Origin: Sphaerotilus natans
GTDB lineage: Bacteria > Pseudomonadota > Gammaproteobacteria > Burkholderiales > Burkholderiaceae_C
DNA: 64,000 bases
Reading direction: 5' to 3'
Assembly (NCBI RefSeq): GCF_900156335.1
Contig: NZ_FTMZ01000020.1
Coordinates: forward strand, 30,328 to 94,327
Shown one piece after another: positions 28,414-39,000 of the stretch. The notes below the pieces were generated by a model. That model ran no database searches. It had not been told where the DNA came from and saw only the letters and a program-made list of their open reading frames with translations. A program made the position numbers and the translations under genes. How positions within the stretch are numbered: the stretch's first letter is position 1; each line of letters begins with the position of its first letter.

Positions 28414-29156
28414 GCACCGCATTGTTCGAGGCCCGCAAGCTGACCCGCCGCTTCGGCGCGCTGGTCGCGGTGAGCGACGTGTCGGTCGCGCTGCACGAGG
28501 GCGAGATCCACGCCGTCATCGGCACCAACGGCGCGGGCAAGTCCACGCTGATCAACCTGCTGTCGGGGGAGCTGCCGCCGTCGAGCGGCGAAGTGCGGCT
28601 GGGCGGTCAGGACGTGACGCACTGGCCGCAGCCGAAGCTCGCCCACGCCGGCATCGGCCGCAGCTACCAGCGCAACAACATCTTCCTGCCGCTGACGGTG
28701 GCGGAGAACTGCCGGCTCGCCGCGCAGGCCCGCGTGCAGCGGCCGTTTGCGTGGTGGGAGTCGGCGCAGGCGTGCCGCACCAGCACCGCTCGGGCGAAGG
28801 CGGCGATCGATCGCGCCGGCCTGGGCGCCTTCGCGCAGCGCACGGCGGCCAGCCTGTCGCACGGCCAGAAGCGCCAGCTGGAGATCGCGATGTGCCTGGC
28901 GACCGAGCCGCGGGTGCTGCTGCTCGACGAGCCGCTGGCGGGCATGGGACCGGAGGAGTCGCACCGCATGCTCGACCTGCTGCGCGAGCTGAAGACCGGC
29001 CACGCGATCCTGCTGGTCGAGCACGACATGGACGCGGTGTTCGCGGTCGCCGACCGCATCACCGTGATGGTCAACGGCGCGGTGATCGCCACCGGCACGC
29101 CCGACGAGGTCCGCACCAACCGCGACGTGCAGGCCGCTTACCTGGGAGGCCATTGA
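28410..29156 (+). CDS. ABC transporter ATP-binding protein (LivG-like)
   Basis: A 248-residue ATPase. Walker A is GTNGAGKSTL (about residues 39-48). The signature is LSHGQKRQLEIA, with Walker B VLLLDEPLAGMG, and the switch His lies in LVEHDMDAVF. The ATG at 28410 overlaps the LivM-like stop, preceded by AAGGAGG. The gene ends one base before the LivF-like start. Confidence 0.9.
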   Translation: MSTALFEARKLTRRFGALVAVSDVSVALHEGEIHAVIGTNGAGKSTLINLLSGELPPSSGEVRLGGQDVTHWPQPKLAHAGIGRSYQRNNIFLPLTVAENCRLAAQARVQRPFAWWESAQACRTSTARAKAAIDRAGLGAFAQRTAASLSHGQKRQLEIAMCLATEPRVLLLDEPLAGMGPEESHRMLDLLRELKTGHAILLVEHDMDAVFAVADRITVMVNGAVIATGTPDEVRTNRDVQAAYLGGH

Positions 29157-29870
29157 ATGTCGGCACCACTGATCATCGACGCGCAGGGCGTGCAGGCCTG
29201 GTACGGCAGCAGCCACATCCTGCACGGCCTGGACTTCAAGCTCGCGAAGGGCGAGACCGTCGGCCTGCTCGGACGCAACGGCATGGGCAAGTCCACGCTG
29301 ATCCGCACGCTGCTGGGCCATGTGCGCCAGCGCGAGGGGCACATCCACGTCGCCGGCAAGGATCTGTCCAAAGGCCTGCCGCACCAGGTGGCGCAGCTCG
29401 GGGTCGCCTATGTCCCAGAGGGCCGCGGCATCTTCCCGACGCTGACCGTGCGCGAGAACCTCGTGATGGCGGCACGCGCCGGCACGTCCGGCCAGAAGGA
29501 CTGGACCTACGAGCGGGTGATGGAGACCTTCCCGCGCCTGTCGGAGCGGCTGACGAATCTGGGCAGCCAGTTGTCGGGGGGCGAGCAGCAGATGCTCTCG
29601 ATCGGCCGCGCGCTGATGACCAACCCCGACGCGATCATTCTCGACGAGGCCACCGAGGGCCTGGCGCCGCTGATCGTCGCCGAGATCTGGCGCGTCATCG
29701 CCAGCATCCGCCGCACCGGCATCGCCACGCTGATCGTCGACCGCGACTACCGCAAGGTCTGCAACGAGTCGGATCGGCTGGTGGTGATGCAGAAGGGGCG
29801 CATCGTGCTGGAGGGGCCTTCCGAGGGACTGCGCGGCAGTTCAGAGCTGGCGGGTTACCTCGGCGTCTGA
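29157..29870 (+). CDS. ABC transporter ATP-binding protein (LivF-like)
   Basis: A 237-residue ATPase. It has Walker A GRNGMGKSTL, signature LSGGEQQMLSIGRAL and Walker B AIILDEATEGLAP. The H-loop position reads IVDRDYRK instead of the usual VEQN of LivF, a variant common to aromatic-acid importers of Burkholderiales. It is the fifth and last gene of the importer, adjoining the LivG-like gene directly. Confidence 0.9.
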   Translation: MSAPLIIDAQGVQAWYGSSHILHGLDFKLAKGETVGLLGRNGMGKSTLIRTLLGHVRQREGHIHVAGKDLSKGLPHQVAQLGVAYVPEGRGIFPTLTVRENLVMAARAGTSGQKDWTYERVMETFPRLSERLTNLGSQLSGGEQQMLSIGRALMTNPDAIILDEATEGLAPLIVAEIWRVIASIRRTGIATLIVDRDYRKVCNESDRLVVMQKGRIVLEGPSEGLRGSSELAGYLGV

Positions 29871-29918
29871 GGCCTGCCCCGACAAGAAACGAAAGACAAG
29901 AGCGCAAGGAGACAGGGC

Positions 29919-31724
29919 ATGGACCTGATGCTGTTCGACGACGCTGCCGCCCTCGCCCCGCCGCGGGTGCTGCGCGAAGACCTGCCCGGTGGCGGCTTCA
30001 TCCTGCGCTCGCCCGAGGCGCTGCAGCCCTTCGTGCGCTGCATCGGCGAGTGGCTGGAGCACTGGGCGCAGACCACGCCCGACGCCGTCTTCCTCGCCGA
30101 ACGGGATGCGACCGGCGGCTGGCGCCAGCTCACCTACCGCCAGACCCGCGACGCGGTCGGCCGGCTCGCCCAGGCGCAGCTCGACCTGAACCTGCCGGCC
30201 GACAAGCCGGTGGTGATCCTGTCGGACAACAGCGTCGACCACGCGCTGCTGATCCTGGCGACGATGCACCTCGGCCGCGTGGCCTGCACGGTGTCGAGCG
30301 CCTACTGCCGGCTGACCCAGGACTTCACCAAGATCCACGCCATCCTCGACGCGCTCGACCCCGCGCTGGTCTACGCCGTCGATCCCGGCGTCTACGGCCC
30401 GCCGGTGCGCGCCTGGAAACGCGCTGTGCCGGTGGTGTTCAGCCAGAACGCCGCGGCCTTCGACGGCGCACGGTCCTTCGCGTCACTGCTCGACCGCGAG
30501 GAGTCCCCGGCCGTGATGGCCGCCTTCGCCGCGATCCGCCCCGAGTGGCCGGCCAAGTACCTGCTGACCTCCGGCTCGACCGGCGTGCCCAAGGTGGTCG
30601 TCAACAGCCACCGCATGCTCTGCGCCAACCAGAAGCAGATCGCGCAGGCCTGGCCCTTCCTGACGCGCCACCAGCTGCGCCTGCTCGACTGGCTGCCCTG
30701 GAGCCACACCTTCGGCGGCAACCACAACTTCCACATGGTGCTCGCCCACGGCGGCAGCCTGTGGGTGGACGAGGGCCGCCCGGTGCCGGGTCTGATCGAG
30801 AAGACGGTGGCCAACCTGCGCGAGGTGCGGCCGAACTTCCACTTCAACGTGCCGCGCGGCTTCGACATGCTGCTGCCCTACCTCGAAGCGGACGAGGCGC
30901 TGGCCCGCGACGTGATCGAGAACCTCGAAGGCGTGTTCTACGCCGGCGCCGCGCTGCCGCAAAGCCTGTGGACGCGGCTCGACGCGGTGGTCGCCAAGGT
31001 GCGCAACCGGCCGCTGTGGTTCACCTCGTCCTGGGGCGCGACCGAGACGGCGCCGGCCGTGACGAGCGTGCACTGGCGCATCGACCGCGCCGGCTGCATC
31101 GGCCTGCCGCTGCCGGGCGTCGAGCTGAAGCTGCTGCCCAACGGCGGCAAGCTGGAAATCCGCGTGCGCGGCCCGAACATCTTTTCCGAATACCGCCACG
31201 CGCCCGAGGTCACTGCCAAGGCCTTCGACGCGGACGGCTTCTACTGCATCGGCGATGCCGCGAAGCTCCTCGACGAGACCCGGCCCGAGCGCGGCATCGT
31301 CTTCGACGGGCGCGTGGCCGAGGACTTCAAGCTGATGAGCGGCACCTGGGTGAGCGTGGGCACGCTGCGGGTGCGCGCCGTCACCGCGCTGGCGCCGCAT
31401 GTGGCCGATGTGGTCGTCACCGGCCACGGCCGCGAGGAGATCGGCCTGCTGGTCTTCCCGACGCCGCAGGCCAAGGCCCTGCCGCGGGCCGAGCTTGAGG
31501 CGCACCTGCGCGCCGGCCTGCACGCGCTGCAGGCCGAGGGCGGTGGCTCCTCGCAGACACCGACGCGTGCGCTGATCCTCGACGAGCCGCCCAGCGTGGA
31601 CGCCGGCGAAATCACCGACAAGGGCTACATCAACCAGCGCGCGGTGCTGGCACGGCGCGCCGAGGCGGTCGAGCGCCTGGAGCGTGGCGGGCCGGAAGTG
31701 CTGCACCCACAGCCCCGCAACTGA
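29919..31724 (+). CDS. AMP-dependent CoA ligase, feruloyl-CoA synthetase-like
   Basis: A 601-residue acyl-CoA synthetase. P-loop LLTSGSTGVPKVV is at about 215-227. The A5-type motif is SSWGATETAP and the A8 region FDGRVAEDFKLMSGTWVSVG. The C-terminal Lys lies in EITDKGYINQRAVL. The domain order and the GYINQR ending match the feruloyl-CoA synthetase group rather than benzoate-CoA ligase. AGGAG precedes the ATG. Lying 48 bp after the importer, it may activate a hydroxylated or cinnamic-type aromatic acid taken up by it. The actual substrate is open. Confidence 0.82.
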   Translation: MDLMLFDDAAALAPPRVLREDLPGGGFILRSPEALQPFVRCIGEWLEHWAQTTPDAVFLAERDATGGWRQLTYRQTRDAVGRLAQAQLDLNLPADKPVVILSDNSVDHALLILATMHLGRVACTVSSAYCRLTQDFTKIHAILDALDPALVYAVDPGVYGPPVRAWKRAVPVVFSQNAAAFDGARSFASLLDREESPAVMAAFAAIRPEWPAKYLLTSGSTGVPKVVVNSHRMLCANQKQIAQAWPFLTRHQLRLLDWLPWSHTFGGNHNFHMVLAHGGSLWVDEGRPVPGLIEKTVANLREVRPNFHFNVPRGFDMLLPYLEADEALARDVIENLEGVFYAGAALPQSLWTRLDAVVAKVRNRPLWFTSSWGATETAPAVTSVHWRIDRAGCIGLPLPGVELKLLPNGGKLEIRVRGPNIFSEYRHAPEVTAKAFDADGFYCIGDAAKLLDETRPERGIVFDGRVAEDFKLMSGTWVSVGTLRVRAVTALAPHVADVVVTGHGREEIGLLVFPTPQAKALPRAELEAHLRAGLHALQAEGGGSSQTPTRALILDEPPSVDAGEITDKGYINQRAVLARRAEAVERLERGGPEVLHPQPRN

Positions 31725-31795
31725 GCGGTACCAGACAGATCCAGGGCTGTGACAGCATCAGGGGTGGCCGATCCGGTCGTCTCTGCCCTGTCGCG

Positions 31796-32092
31796 ATGCC
31801 CCATGCCCTGCCCTGGCTGATGAGTGCCTACCTCGGCATCGGGGTGCTGCTGCTGCATGTCGGCCCGCTGCACCGGCTCCTCGTCGATGCGATGCAGGAG
31901 GCCCGGATGCGCCGGGCAATGCAGCCGCTGCACGAGCCGCCGCTGCCGCCCCCGCTGCTGTCGGCACTGGTGCTCGGGGTGGCCACGCTGCTGCTGTGGC
32001 CCTGCCTGTGGCCGACGGCGGTGTGCCGGCAGGCGCTGCTGCAACGCCACTTTCCCGGCCTGGGCGCAGCGCGCCCGACGCCTGGCGCCTGA
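31796..32092 (+). CDS. Small hypothetical membrane protein
   Basis: A 98-residue protein with two hydrophobic segments (about residues 7-27 and 53-75) separated by a basic, Pro-rich loop. No family was recognised. It sits alone between the CoA-ligase and the convergent EamA gene. Codon use is normal for the region, so it is likely real. Confidence 0.5.
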   Translation: MPHALPWLMSAYLGIGVLLLHVGPLHRLLVDAMQEARMRRAMQPLHEPPLPPPLLSALVLGVATLLLWPCLWPTAVCRQALLQRHFPGLGAARPTPGA

Positions 32093-32104
32093 GTCCAGGG
32101 CGCG

Positions 32105-32995
32105 TCAGCGCGCCGGCGTCGGCACCGGCTCGCGGCTGGCCAGCCAGGTGCCCAGCGTGCCGCAGCCGGTGATGATCGCGATGCCCAGCAGGGTCAGCGC
32201 GTCCGGCGCATGGCCGAAGCCGATCCAGCCCACCAGCGTCGCGAAGACGATCTGGAAATACAGGAAGGGCGTCAGCGTCGCCGCACGGGCGCGCATGTAA
32301 CCCAGGATCAGCAGGAAATGCCCGGAGGAACTCAGCGCGCCCAAGAGCGCCAGCAGCGCCCAGGTGGTGGGCGAGAGCTGCTGCCAGCTCCACGGCAGCG
32401 CCGCGCTGGTCAGCAGCGCGCCGGTCAGGCCGGTGTAGAAATGGGTGGTCGCCGGATCCTCGGTGCGCGCCAGCCGGCTGGTGATGAGCTGGAACAGCGC
32501 GTTCGACACCACCAGCCCCAGCGGCAGCAGCGCCGCCCAGCCCAGATCCTGCGCCTCGCCCTTCGGACGAATCACGATCAAGGCGCCGGCCATGCCGCCG
32601 GCCAGCAGCAGCCAGCGCCAGGCAGAGATGCGCTCGCCCAGCGTCAGCGCCGCCAGCAGCGTGATCAGGAGCGGCGTGAGCATGACGATGGCGGTGAACT
32701 CGCCCACCGGCATCACCTGCAGGCTGAAGAAGGCCAGCACGCTCAGCGACAGCAGGCACAGCCCGCGCAGCAGCTGCAGGCCCGGCCGCTCGGTGCGCAG
32801 CAGCGCCCGGCCGCGGCGCGGCAGCACCGTCACCGCGGTGACCCCGACCTGGAACAGATAGCGCGCCCAGACCACCACCCCGACCGGCGCCAGCGCGCTG
32901 GCGATCTTGACGCCGGTGTCGAAGCAGGCGAACAGCGCCACCGCTGCAATGACAAGCAGGACGCCGTGGAGCGGGCGGGAGTCGGAAGAAGGCAT
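32105..32995 (-). CDS. EamA-family drug/metabolite transporter
   Basis: A 296-residue membrane protein with ten hydrophobic segments in two EamA halves. The first half contains VGVVVWARYLFQVG and LLSLSVLAFFSLQVMPVGEFTAIVMLTPL. The second half has STHFYTGLTG-like THFYTGLTGALLTSAALPW and TPFLYFQIVFATLVGWIGFG. The start was set at the ATG at 32995, since the frame upstream has no membrane or conserved content. The substrate is unknown. Confidence 0.85.
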   Translation of the reverse strand: MPSSDSRPLHGVLLVIAAVALFACFDTGVKIASALAPVGVVVWARYLFQVGVTAVTVLPRRGRALLRTERPGLQLLRGLCLLSLSVLAFFSLQVMPVGEFTAIVMLTPLLITLLAALTLGERISAWRWLLLAGGMAGALIVIRPKGEAQDLGWAALLPLGLVVSNALFQLITSRLARTEDPATTHFYTGLTGALLTSAALPWSWQQLSPTTWALLALLGALSSSGHFLLILGYMRARAATLTPFLYFQIVFATLVGWIGFGHAPDALTLLGIAIITGCGTLGTWLASREPVPTPAR

Positions 32996-33121
32996 CGGCG
33001 GGCAACACACGCCAGAAGCGGCGCGCGCAGAAAAGGAGGTGGAGAGCGCCGGCGGGCGCGGCTTCATGCACTCTAGCGGCTTCTGGAAAACCCTGAACTC
33101 CGCGAAATGGGGGAGAAAGAA

Positions 33122-34927
33122 TCAGATCGCCGCGCCAGGGTCGTCCGGCTGACATTCGCGGAACACCCGCGCCTGACAGCGCGCGCAGACCGCCGGATCG
33201 AGCCGTCGGAAGATGCGGGCGATCGCCTGCTGCTTGTCCGGGAAGACGTGATCGGCCCCCAGCCGCTCCAGGAAGCCGGTGCGGCGCCAGATCGCCATCA
33301 CCTGCGGGCGCGGGCGGTGGAAATGCAGGTCGCCGCCGGCGGCACGGCGCTCGCGCAGCTCGGTCTCCCAGAGCTCGACGCCGGCGAGGTCGAGAAAGTT
33401 CATGCTCTTGCTCATCACCAGCAGGTGCTTCTGGCCGGGGTGGTTCTGGCGCAGCGCGTGCAGGTGCTCGGCGACATGGGTGGCGGCGCCGAAGTAGATC
33501 TCGCCCTCCATGCGCAGCAGCTTCAGCTGCGGGCATTCCGGCAGCGCGCCGGGCGTGTCGTCGCGCACGACGAAGCGGCGGTCGGCGCGGCGGCTGTCGA
33601 AGCCCATCGTGCGCATCGCCGGGCGCGAGGTCTGGTAGAGATAGGCCACCAGCGACAGCCCGGTGCCGATCAGGATGGCGATCTCCAGCCGCAGCAGCAG
33701 CGTGGCCGCCAGCGTGGTGGCGGCGATCGCCAGATCGGTGCGGTCCAGGCGCGCCAGGCGACGCCAGCGCGGCAGGTCCAGCAGCGTCCACGCCACCAGC
33801 ATCAGCAGCCCGGCGATCGCCGCCTGCGGGATGTGCGCCAGCAGCGGCGCCGACACCGCCACCAGCAGCAGCAGCCACAGCGCCGAGGCCACGCCGGCCA
33901 GCGGCGTGCGCGCACCCGCCTCCAGATTGGGCACCGAGCGGTTCAGCGAGCCGCAGCTGAGGTAGCACGAGAAGAAGCCGCCGGCCAGGTTCGACAGGCC
34001 CTGGCCGAGGAACTCGCGGTTGGTGTCGATGCGCTGGCCCGAGCGCGCCGCCACCGCCTTGGCGATCGACACCGACTGGCCCAGCGCGATGATCGACAGC
34101 GCCAGCGCCTTGTCCACCAGCTCGGGCAGGCGTGACCATTCGACCTGCGGGACATGGAAGGCCGGCCACGGCGAGGGCAGCGGGCCGAGGATGCGCACCT
34201 CACGCCAGCCCGGCAGCAGTGCCGGCAGCAGCCAGCCCAGCACCGAGGCGGCGCCCAGCCCGACCAGCATGAAGGGCCAGCGCGGCCGCAGCCGGCGCAG
34301 CGCCGCAGCCACCCCGAGCGCACACAGCCCGGTCAGCAGCGCGGCCGGGCTGAGCTGCGGCAGATGCTGCGCGCTCTGCAGCAGCACGCCGCCCGGCCCC
34401 AGGCCGCGCGGCACGCCGGCGTCGAGCAGGTCGCGCAGCGCATGGATGCCGATCAGGCAGGCCGCGCCGCTGGTGAAGCCCAGCAGCGCCGCCGGCGAGA
34501 TGAAGTCCGCCAGCAGCCCCAGCCGCAGCGCGCCAACCGCGGTCTGGATCACCCCGACCATGATCGTCACCATCAGCGCCAGCTCGATGTAGCCGGGCGA
34601 GCCGGCCGCCACCAGCGGCGCCAGCATCGCCGCCAGCGCCAGCGAGTTGGCATTGGTCGGCCCGGACACCACATGCCAGCTGGAGCCGGCCAGCGCCGCC
34701 ACCACCGTCGGCACCAGCGCGCTGTACAGGCCGTACTGCGGCGGCAGCCCCGCCAGCGACGCAAAGGCGATGCCCTGCGGCAGCACCAGCAGCGCGCCCA
34801 GCAAGCCGGCCTGCGCATCGGCCTTGAGCGTCGCCGGCGAGACGATGCGCACCCAGGCGCCGAACAGGCGCTCGGCCAGCACGCGGGCGGCTGAAGGCGA
34901 TGGCGGGGCGGCAGGCGAAGCAGTCAT
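33122..34927 (-). CDS. SulP-family anion transporter with STAS domain
   Basis: A 601-residue secondary transporter. The membrane part (about 25-420) starts LLVLPQGIAFASLAGLPPQYGLYSALVPTVVAAL and includes SGAACLIGIHALRDLLDAG and REFLGQGLSNLAGGFF. A cytoplasmic STAS domain (about 450-560) shows YFGAATHVAEHLHAL and MSKSMNFLDLAGVELWE. The C-terminal tail has a CARCQARVFREC cysteine pattern. Sulfate or dicarboxylate/bicarbonate are typical substrates of the family. There is no functional link to neighbours. Confidence 0.88.
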   Translation of the reverse strand: MTASPAAPPSPSAARVLAERLFGAWVRIVSPATLKADAQAGLLGALLVLPQGIAFASLAGLPPQYGLYSALVPTVVAALAGSSWHVVSGPTNANSLALAAMLAPLVAAGSPGYIELALMVTIMVGVIQTAVGALRLGLLADFISPAALLGFTSGAACLIGIHALRDLLDAGVPRGLGPGGVLLQSAQHLPQLSPAALLTGLCALGVAAALRRLRPRWPFMLVGLGAASVLGWLLPALLPGWREVRILGPLPSPWPAFHVPQVEWSRLPELVDKALALSIIALGQSVSIAKAVAARSGQRIDTNREFLGQGLSNLAGGFFSCYLSCGSLNRSVPNLEAGARTPLAGVASALWLLLLVAVSAPLLAHIPQAAIAGLLMLVAWTLLDLPRWRRLARLDRTDLAIAATTLAATLLLRLEIAILIGTGLSLVAYLYQTSRPAMRTMGFDSRRADRRFVVRDDTPGALPECPQLKLLRMEGEIYFGAATHVAEHLHALRQNHPGQKHLLVMSKSMNFLDLAGVELWETELRERRAAGGDLHFHRPRPQVMAIWRRTGFLERLGADHVFPDKQQAIARIFRRLDPAVCARCQARVFRECQPDDPGAAI

Positions 34928-34991
34928 GGCGTCAGGCGTAGGCAGGGGGGTATCCTGCCACAGCCCGGCGCATCACCGCTGGGCGCGAAGC

Positions 34992-37041
<2,050 letters not shown>

Positions 37042-37093
37042 CGGGATCTGATGTCGGTCAAGGTTAGGAAGCGCAGCGATGGGGTTCAGCGCT

Positions 37094-37139
37094 TGTGCGT
37101 CATTCGCACACTGCACTGATGATGGTGCGATATACGCAC
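37094..37139. promoter_or_regulatory. Two matched inverted repeats upstream of pobR (likely PobR sites)
   Basis: TGTGCG-TCATT-CGCACA (37094-37110) and GTGCG-ATATA-CGCAC (37125-37139) share the arm GTGCG/CGCAC and a 5-bp spacer. Their centres are 30 bp apart, close to three helical turns. They lie 53-98 bp upstream of pobR and 62-107 bp before the divergent DUF445 gene. IclR proteins often bind paired sites as tetramers. The assignment to PobR is inference. Confidence 0.65.
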
Positions 37140-37200
37140 GAATGAGCGCCCTCTGCCGATCGACAGCGCCGCGTCATGCGCCGCCGAGCACAATCGGTGC

Positions 37201-38514
37201 ATGAGCGATCCGGCCCTGACTCCCCCGCCGTCCGTTCCCTCGGTCCCGCCGGTCGAGGAGCGTCTCGCCCGATTGCGCCGCATGAAGCAGCTGGCGCTGC
37301 TGGCGCTGGCGCTGTGTGCCGGGCTGCTGGCGCTGGCGCACCAGCAGGGCCGCGCCGGTGCCTGGGGCTGGGTGGCGGCGTTTGCCGAGGCGGCGGTGGT
37401 CGGCGCGCTGGCCGACTGGTTCGCGGTGGTGGCGCTGTTCCGGCGGCCGCTCGGCCTGCCCTTCCCGCACACCGCGATCCTGCCGCGGCGCAAGCCGCAG
37501 CTCGCCGACCAGTTCGCGGTCTTCATGCGCGACCGCTTTCTCGACACGCCGACGCTGCTGGCCCGGCTGGACGCGCTCGATCCGCTGGCGCGGCTGGGCG
37601 ACTGGCTGGCCCGCGAGGACAACGCACGCCGGCTGGCGACGCATCTGCAGGGCCTGAGCGGCGTGCTGCTGGGCTGCATCGACGATGCGCGGGTGCGCGG
37701 CCTGCTGCAGGGCGCGGTCACGCAGCGGCTCGAGCGGCTCGACCTGTCGCATGCGGCCGGGGATCTGCTCGACACCCTGACCGCGCAGGGCCGCCACCAG
37801 CAGCTCTTCGAGCAGGCGCTGCTGCAGCTGGCCGAGCAGGTCGACAGCGAGCCGGTGCAGCGCACGCTGGCCTCGGTGCTGCTGGAGATCGCCGGGCAGG
37901 AATATCCGCTGATGCTGCGCACCATCGGCCTGGTCGCCGACACCGACGAGTTCGGCCGCCGGCTGGCCTCGGCGACCGCTCGCGGCCTGACCCGCTGGGT
38001 GCACGAGGTCTGCGAGGATCCGCAGCATCCGCGCCGGCTGGCCTTCGACCAGAGCGTCGCCGAGCTGGTCGAGCGACTGCGCCAGGATCCGGACTTCGCC
38101 GCCCGCATCAACGCAGCCAAGGACCGCTGGCTGCACGAGCCGGTGCTGCAGGACTATGTACGCGGCCTGTGGGACGAGCTGCGCGCCTGGCTGATGGCCG
38201 ATCTGGCCTCGCCGCAGTCGCGGCTGCAGGAGCAGATGACGCTGGTGGTCCAGCGCCTGGGACGGGCCCTGGGCAGCGACGCGGTGCTGCGCGCCGCGCT
38301 GCAGGCGCATCTGCGCACGGTGGTGGAGCAGAGCGCGCCGGCGCTGCGTGATCTGGCCGCCACCCACATCGCGCGCACGGTGCGCGGCTGGCATGACGAG
38401 CAGCTGGTGCAGGAGATGGAACTGGCGATCGGCCGCGACCTGCAGTTCATCCGGCTCAACGGCACGCTGGTGGGCGGCCTGATCGGTCTGGCGCTGCACG
38501 CCCTGGGGGGTTGA
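37201..38514 (+). CDS. DUF445 membrane-associated protein
   Basis: A 437-residue protein. Two hydrophobic helices near residues 30-75 (LALLALALCAGLLALAH, AAVVGALADWFAVVALF) are followed by the conserved LFRRPLGLPFPHTAILPRRKPQLADQFAVFM region and a long helical part (about 110-400). The C-terminal hydrophobic segment is GTLVGGLIGLALHALGG. This is the DUF445 layout. Its role is unknown, with some relatives tied to envelope or spore functions. It is divergent from pobR. Confidence 0.85.
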   Translation: MSDPALTPPPSVPSVPPVEERLARLRRMKQLALLALALCAGLLALAHQQGRAGAWGWVAAFAEAAVVGALADWFAVVALFRRPLGLPFPHTAILPRRKPQLADQFAVFMRDRFLDTPTLLARLDALDPLARLGDWLAREDNARRLATHLQGLSGVLLGCIDDARVRGLLQGAVTQRLERLDLSHAAGDLLDTLTAQGRHQQLFEQALLQLAEQVDSEPVQRTLASVLLEIAGQEYPLMLRTIGLVADTDEFGRRLASATARGLTRWVHEVCEDPQHPRRLAFDQSVAELVERLRQDPDFAARINAAKDRWLHEPVLQDYVRGLWDELRAWLMADLASPQSRLQEQMTLVVQRLGRALGSDAVLRAALQAHLRTVVEQSAPALRDLAATHIARTVRGWHDEQLVQEMELAIGRDLQFIRLNGTLVGGLIGLALHALGG

Positions 38515-38593
38515 CGGCAGGCGGCGGGGTGTCTCGCTTCATCTGTTGGAGCGATGCACGCAGGCAAGCCTTGAGTGAAACAATCGTCACAGA

Positions 38594-38619
38594 TCAGAAA
38601 CGTCATTCAGAAACGTCGT
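38594..38619 (+). repeat. 13-bp tandem repeat in a promoter-like gap
   Basis: TCAGAAACGTCAT is followed directly by TCAGAAACGTCGT, in the 131-bp gap between the DUF445 gene and the next small gene, about 27 bp before its start. The gap is AT-richer than its surroundings. It could be a double activator site or chance. Confidence 0.45.
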
Positions 38620-38645
38620 GACTTCATTCACGCAGGGAGAAAGAG

Positions 38646-38909
38646 ATGACCGCTCGAGGTGCGCTGGAACTGCTGCTGAACGAACTGGGGCGACTGCCGG
38701 GCACCCGGCTGATGCCGGTCTCGACCCGTGCGCCGGCCCCGCGTGCACCGACGCCCCTCAACGCCGAGGATGCGCGCTGGACCTGGTATGACACTCAGCC
38801 GGACGAGCTGTCCGGCCTCGAGATCACCGAGTACAGCGTGCCAGCCGCCCTGTGCCAGGCCGTCTTCCAGACGCGGGACCGCGCCTTCCCGCCCGCCGGC
38901 GGCCGTTGA
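38646..38909 (+). CDS. Small hypothetical protein
   Basis: An 87-residue protein starting TARGALELLLNELGRLPGTRL, with a Pro-rich middle and an acidic/aromatic WTWYDTQPDELSGLEITEY block. GGGAGAAAGAG precedes the ATG, a fair ribosome site. No family was recognised and no signal or membrane segment is seen. The downstream PD-(D/E)XK-like gene starts 91 bp later and may be co-transcribed. Confidence 0.5.
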   Translation: MTARGALELLLNELGRLPGTRLMPVSTRAPAPRAPTPLNAEDARWTWYDTQPDELSGLEITEYSVPAALCQAVFQTRDRAFPPAGGR

Positions 38910-39000
38910 AGGCCGGAGGAATCTGTCCGTGAACTGCAATGACCTCGGCGGCCTGCTTGCTGTCCGTGACGAGGAACACGATCTTGTTACGCTCGGGGGC

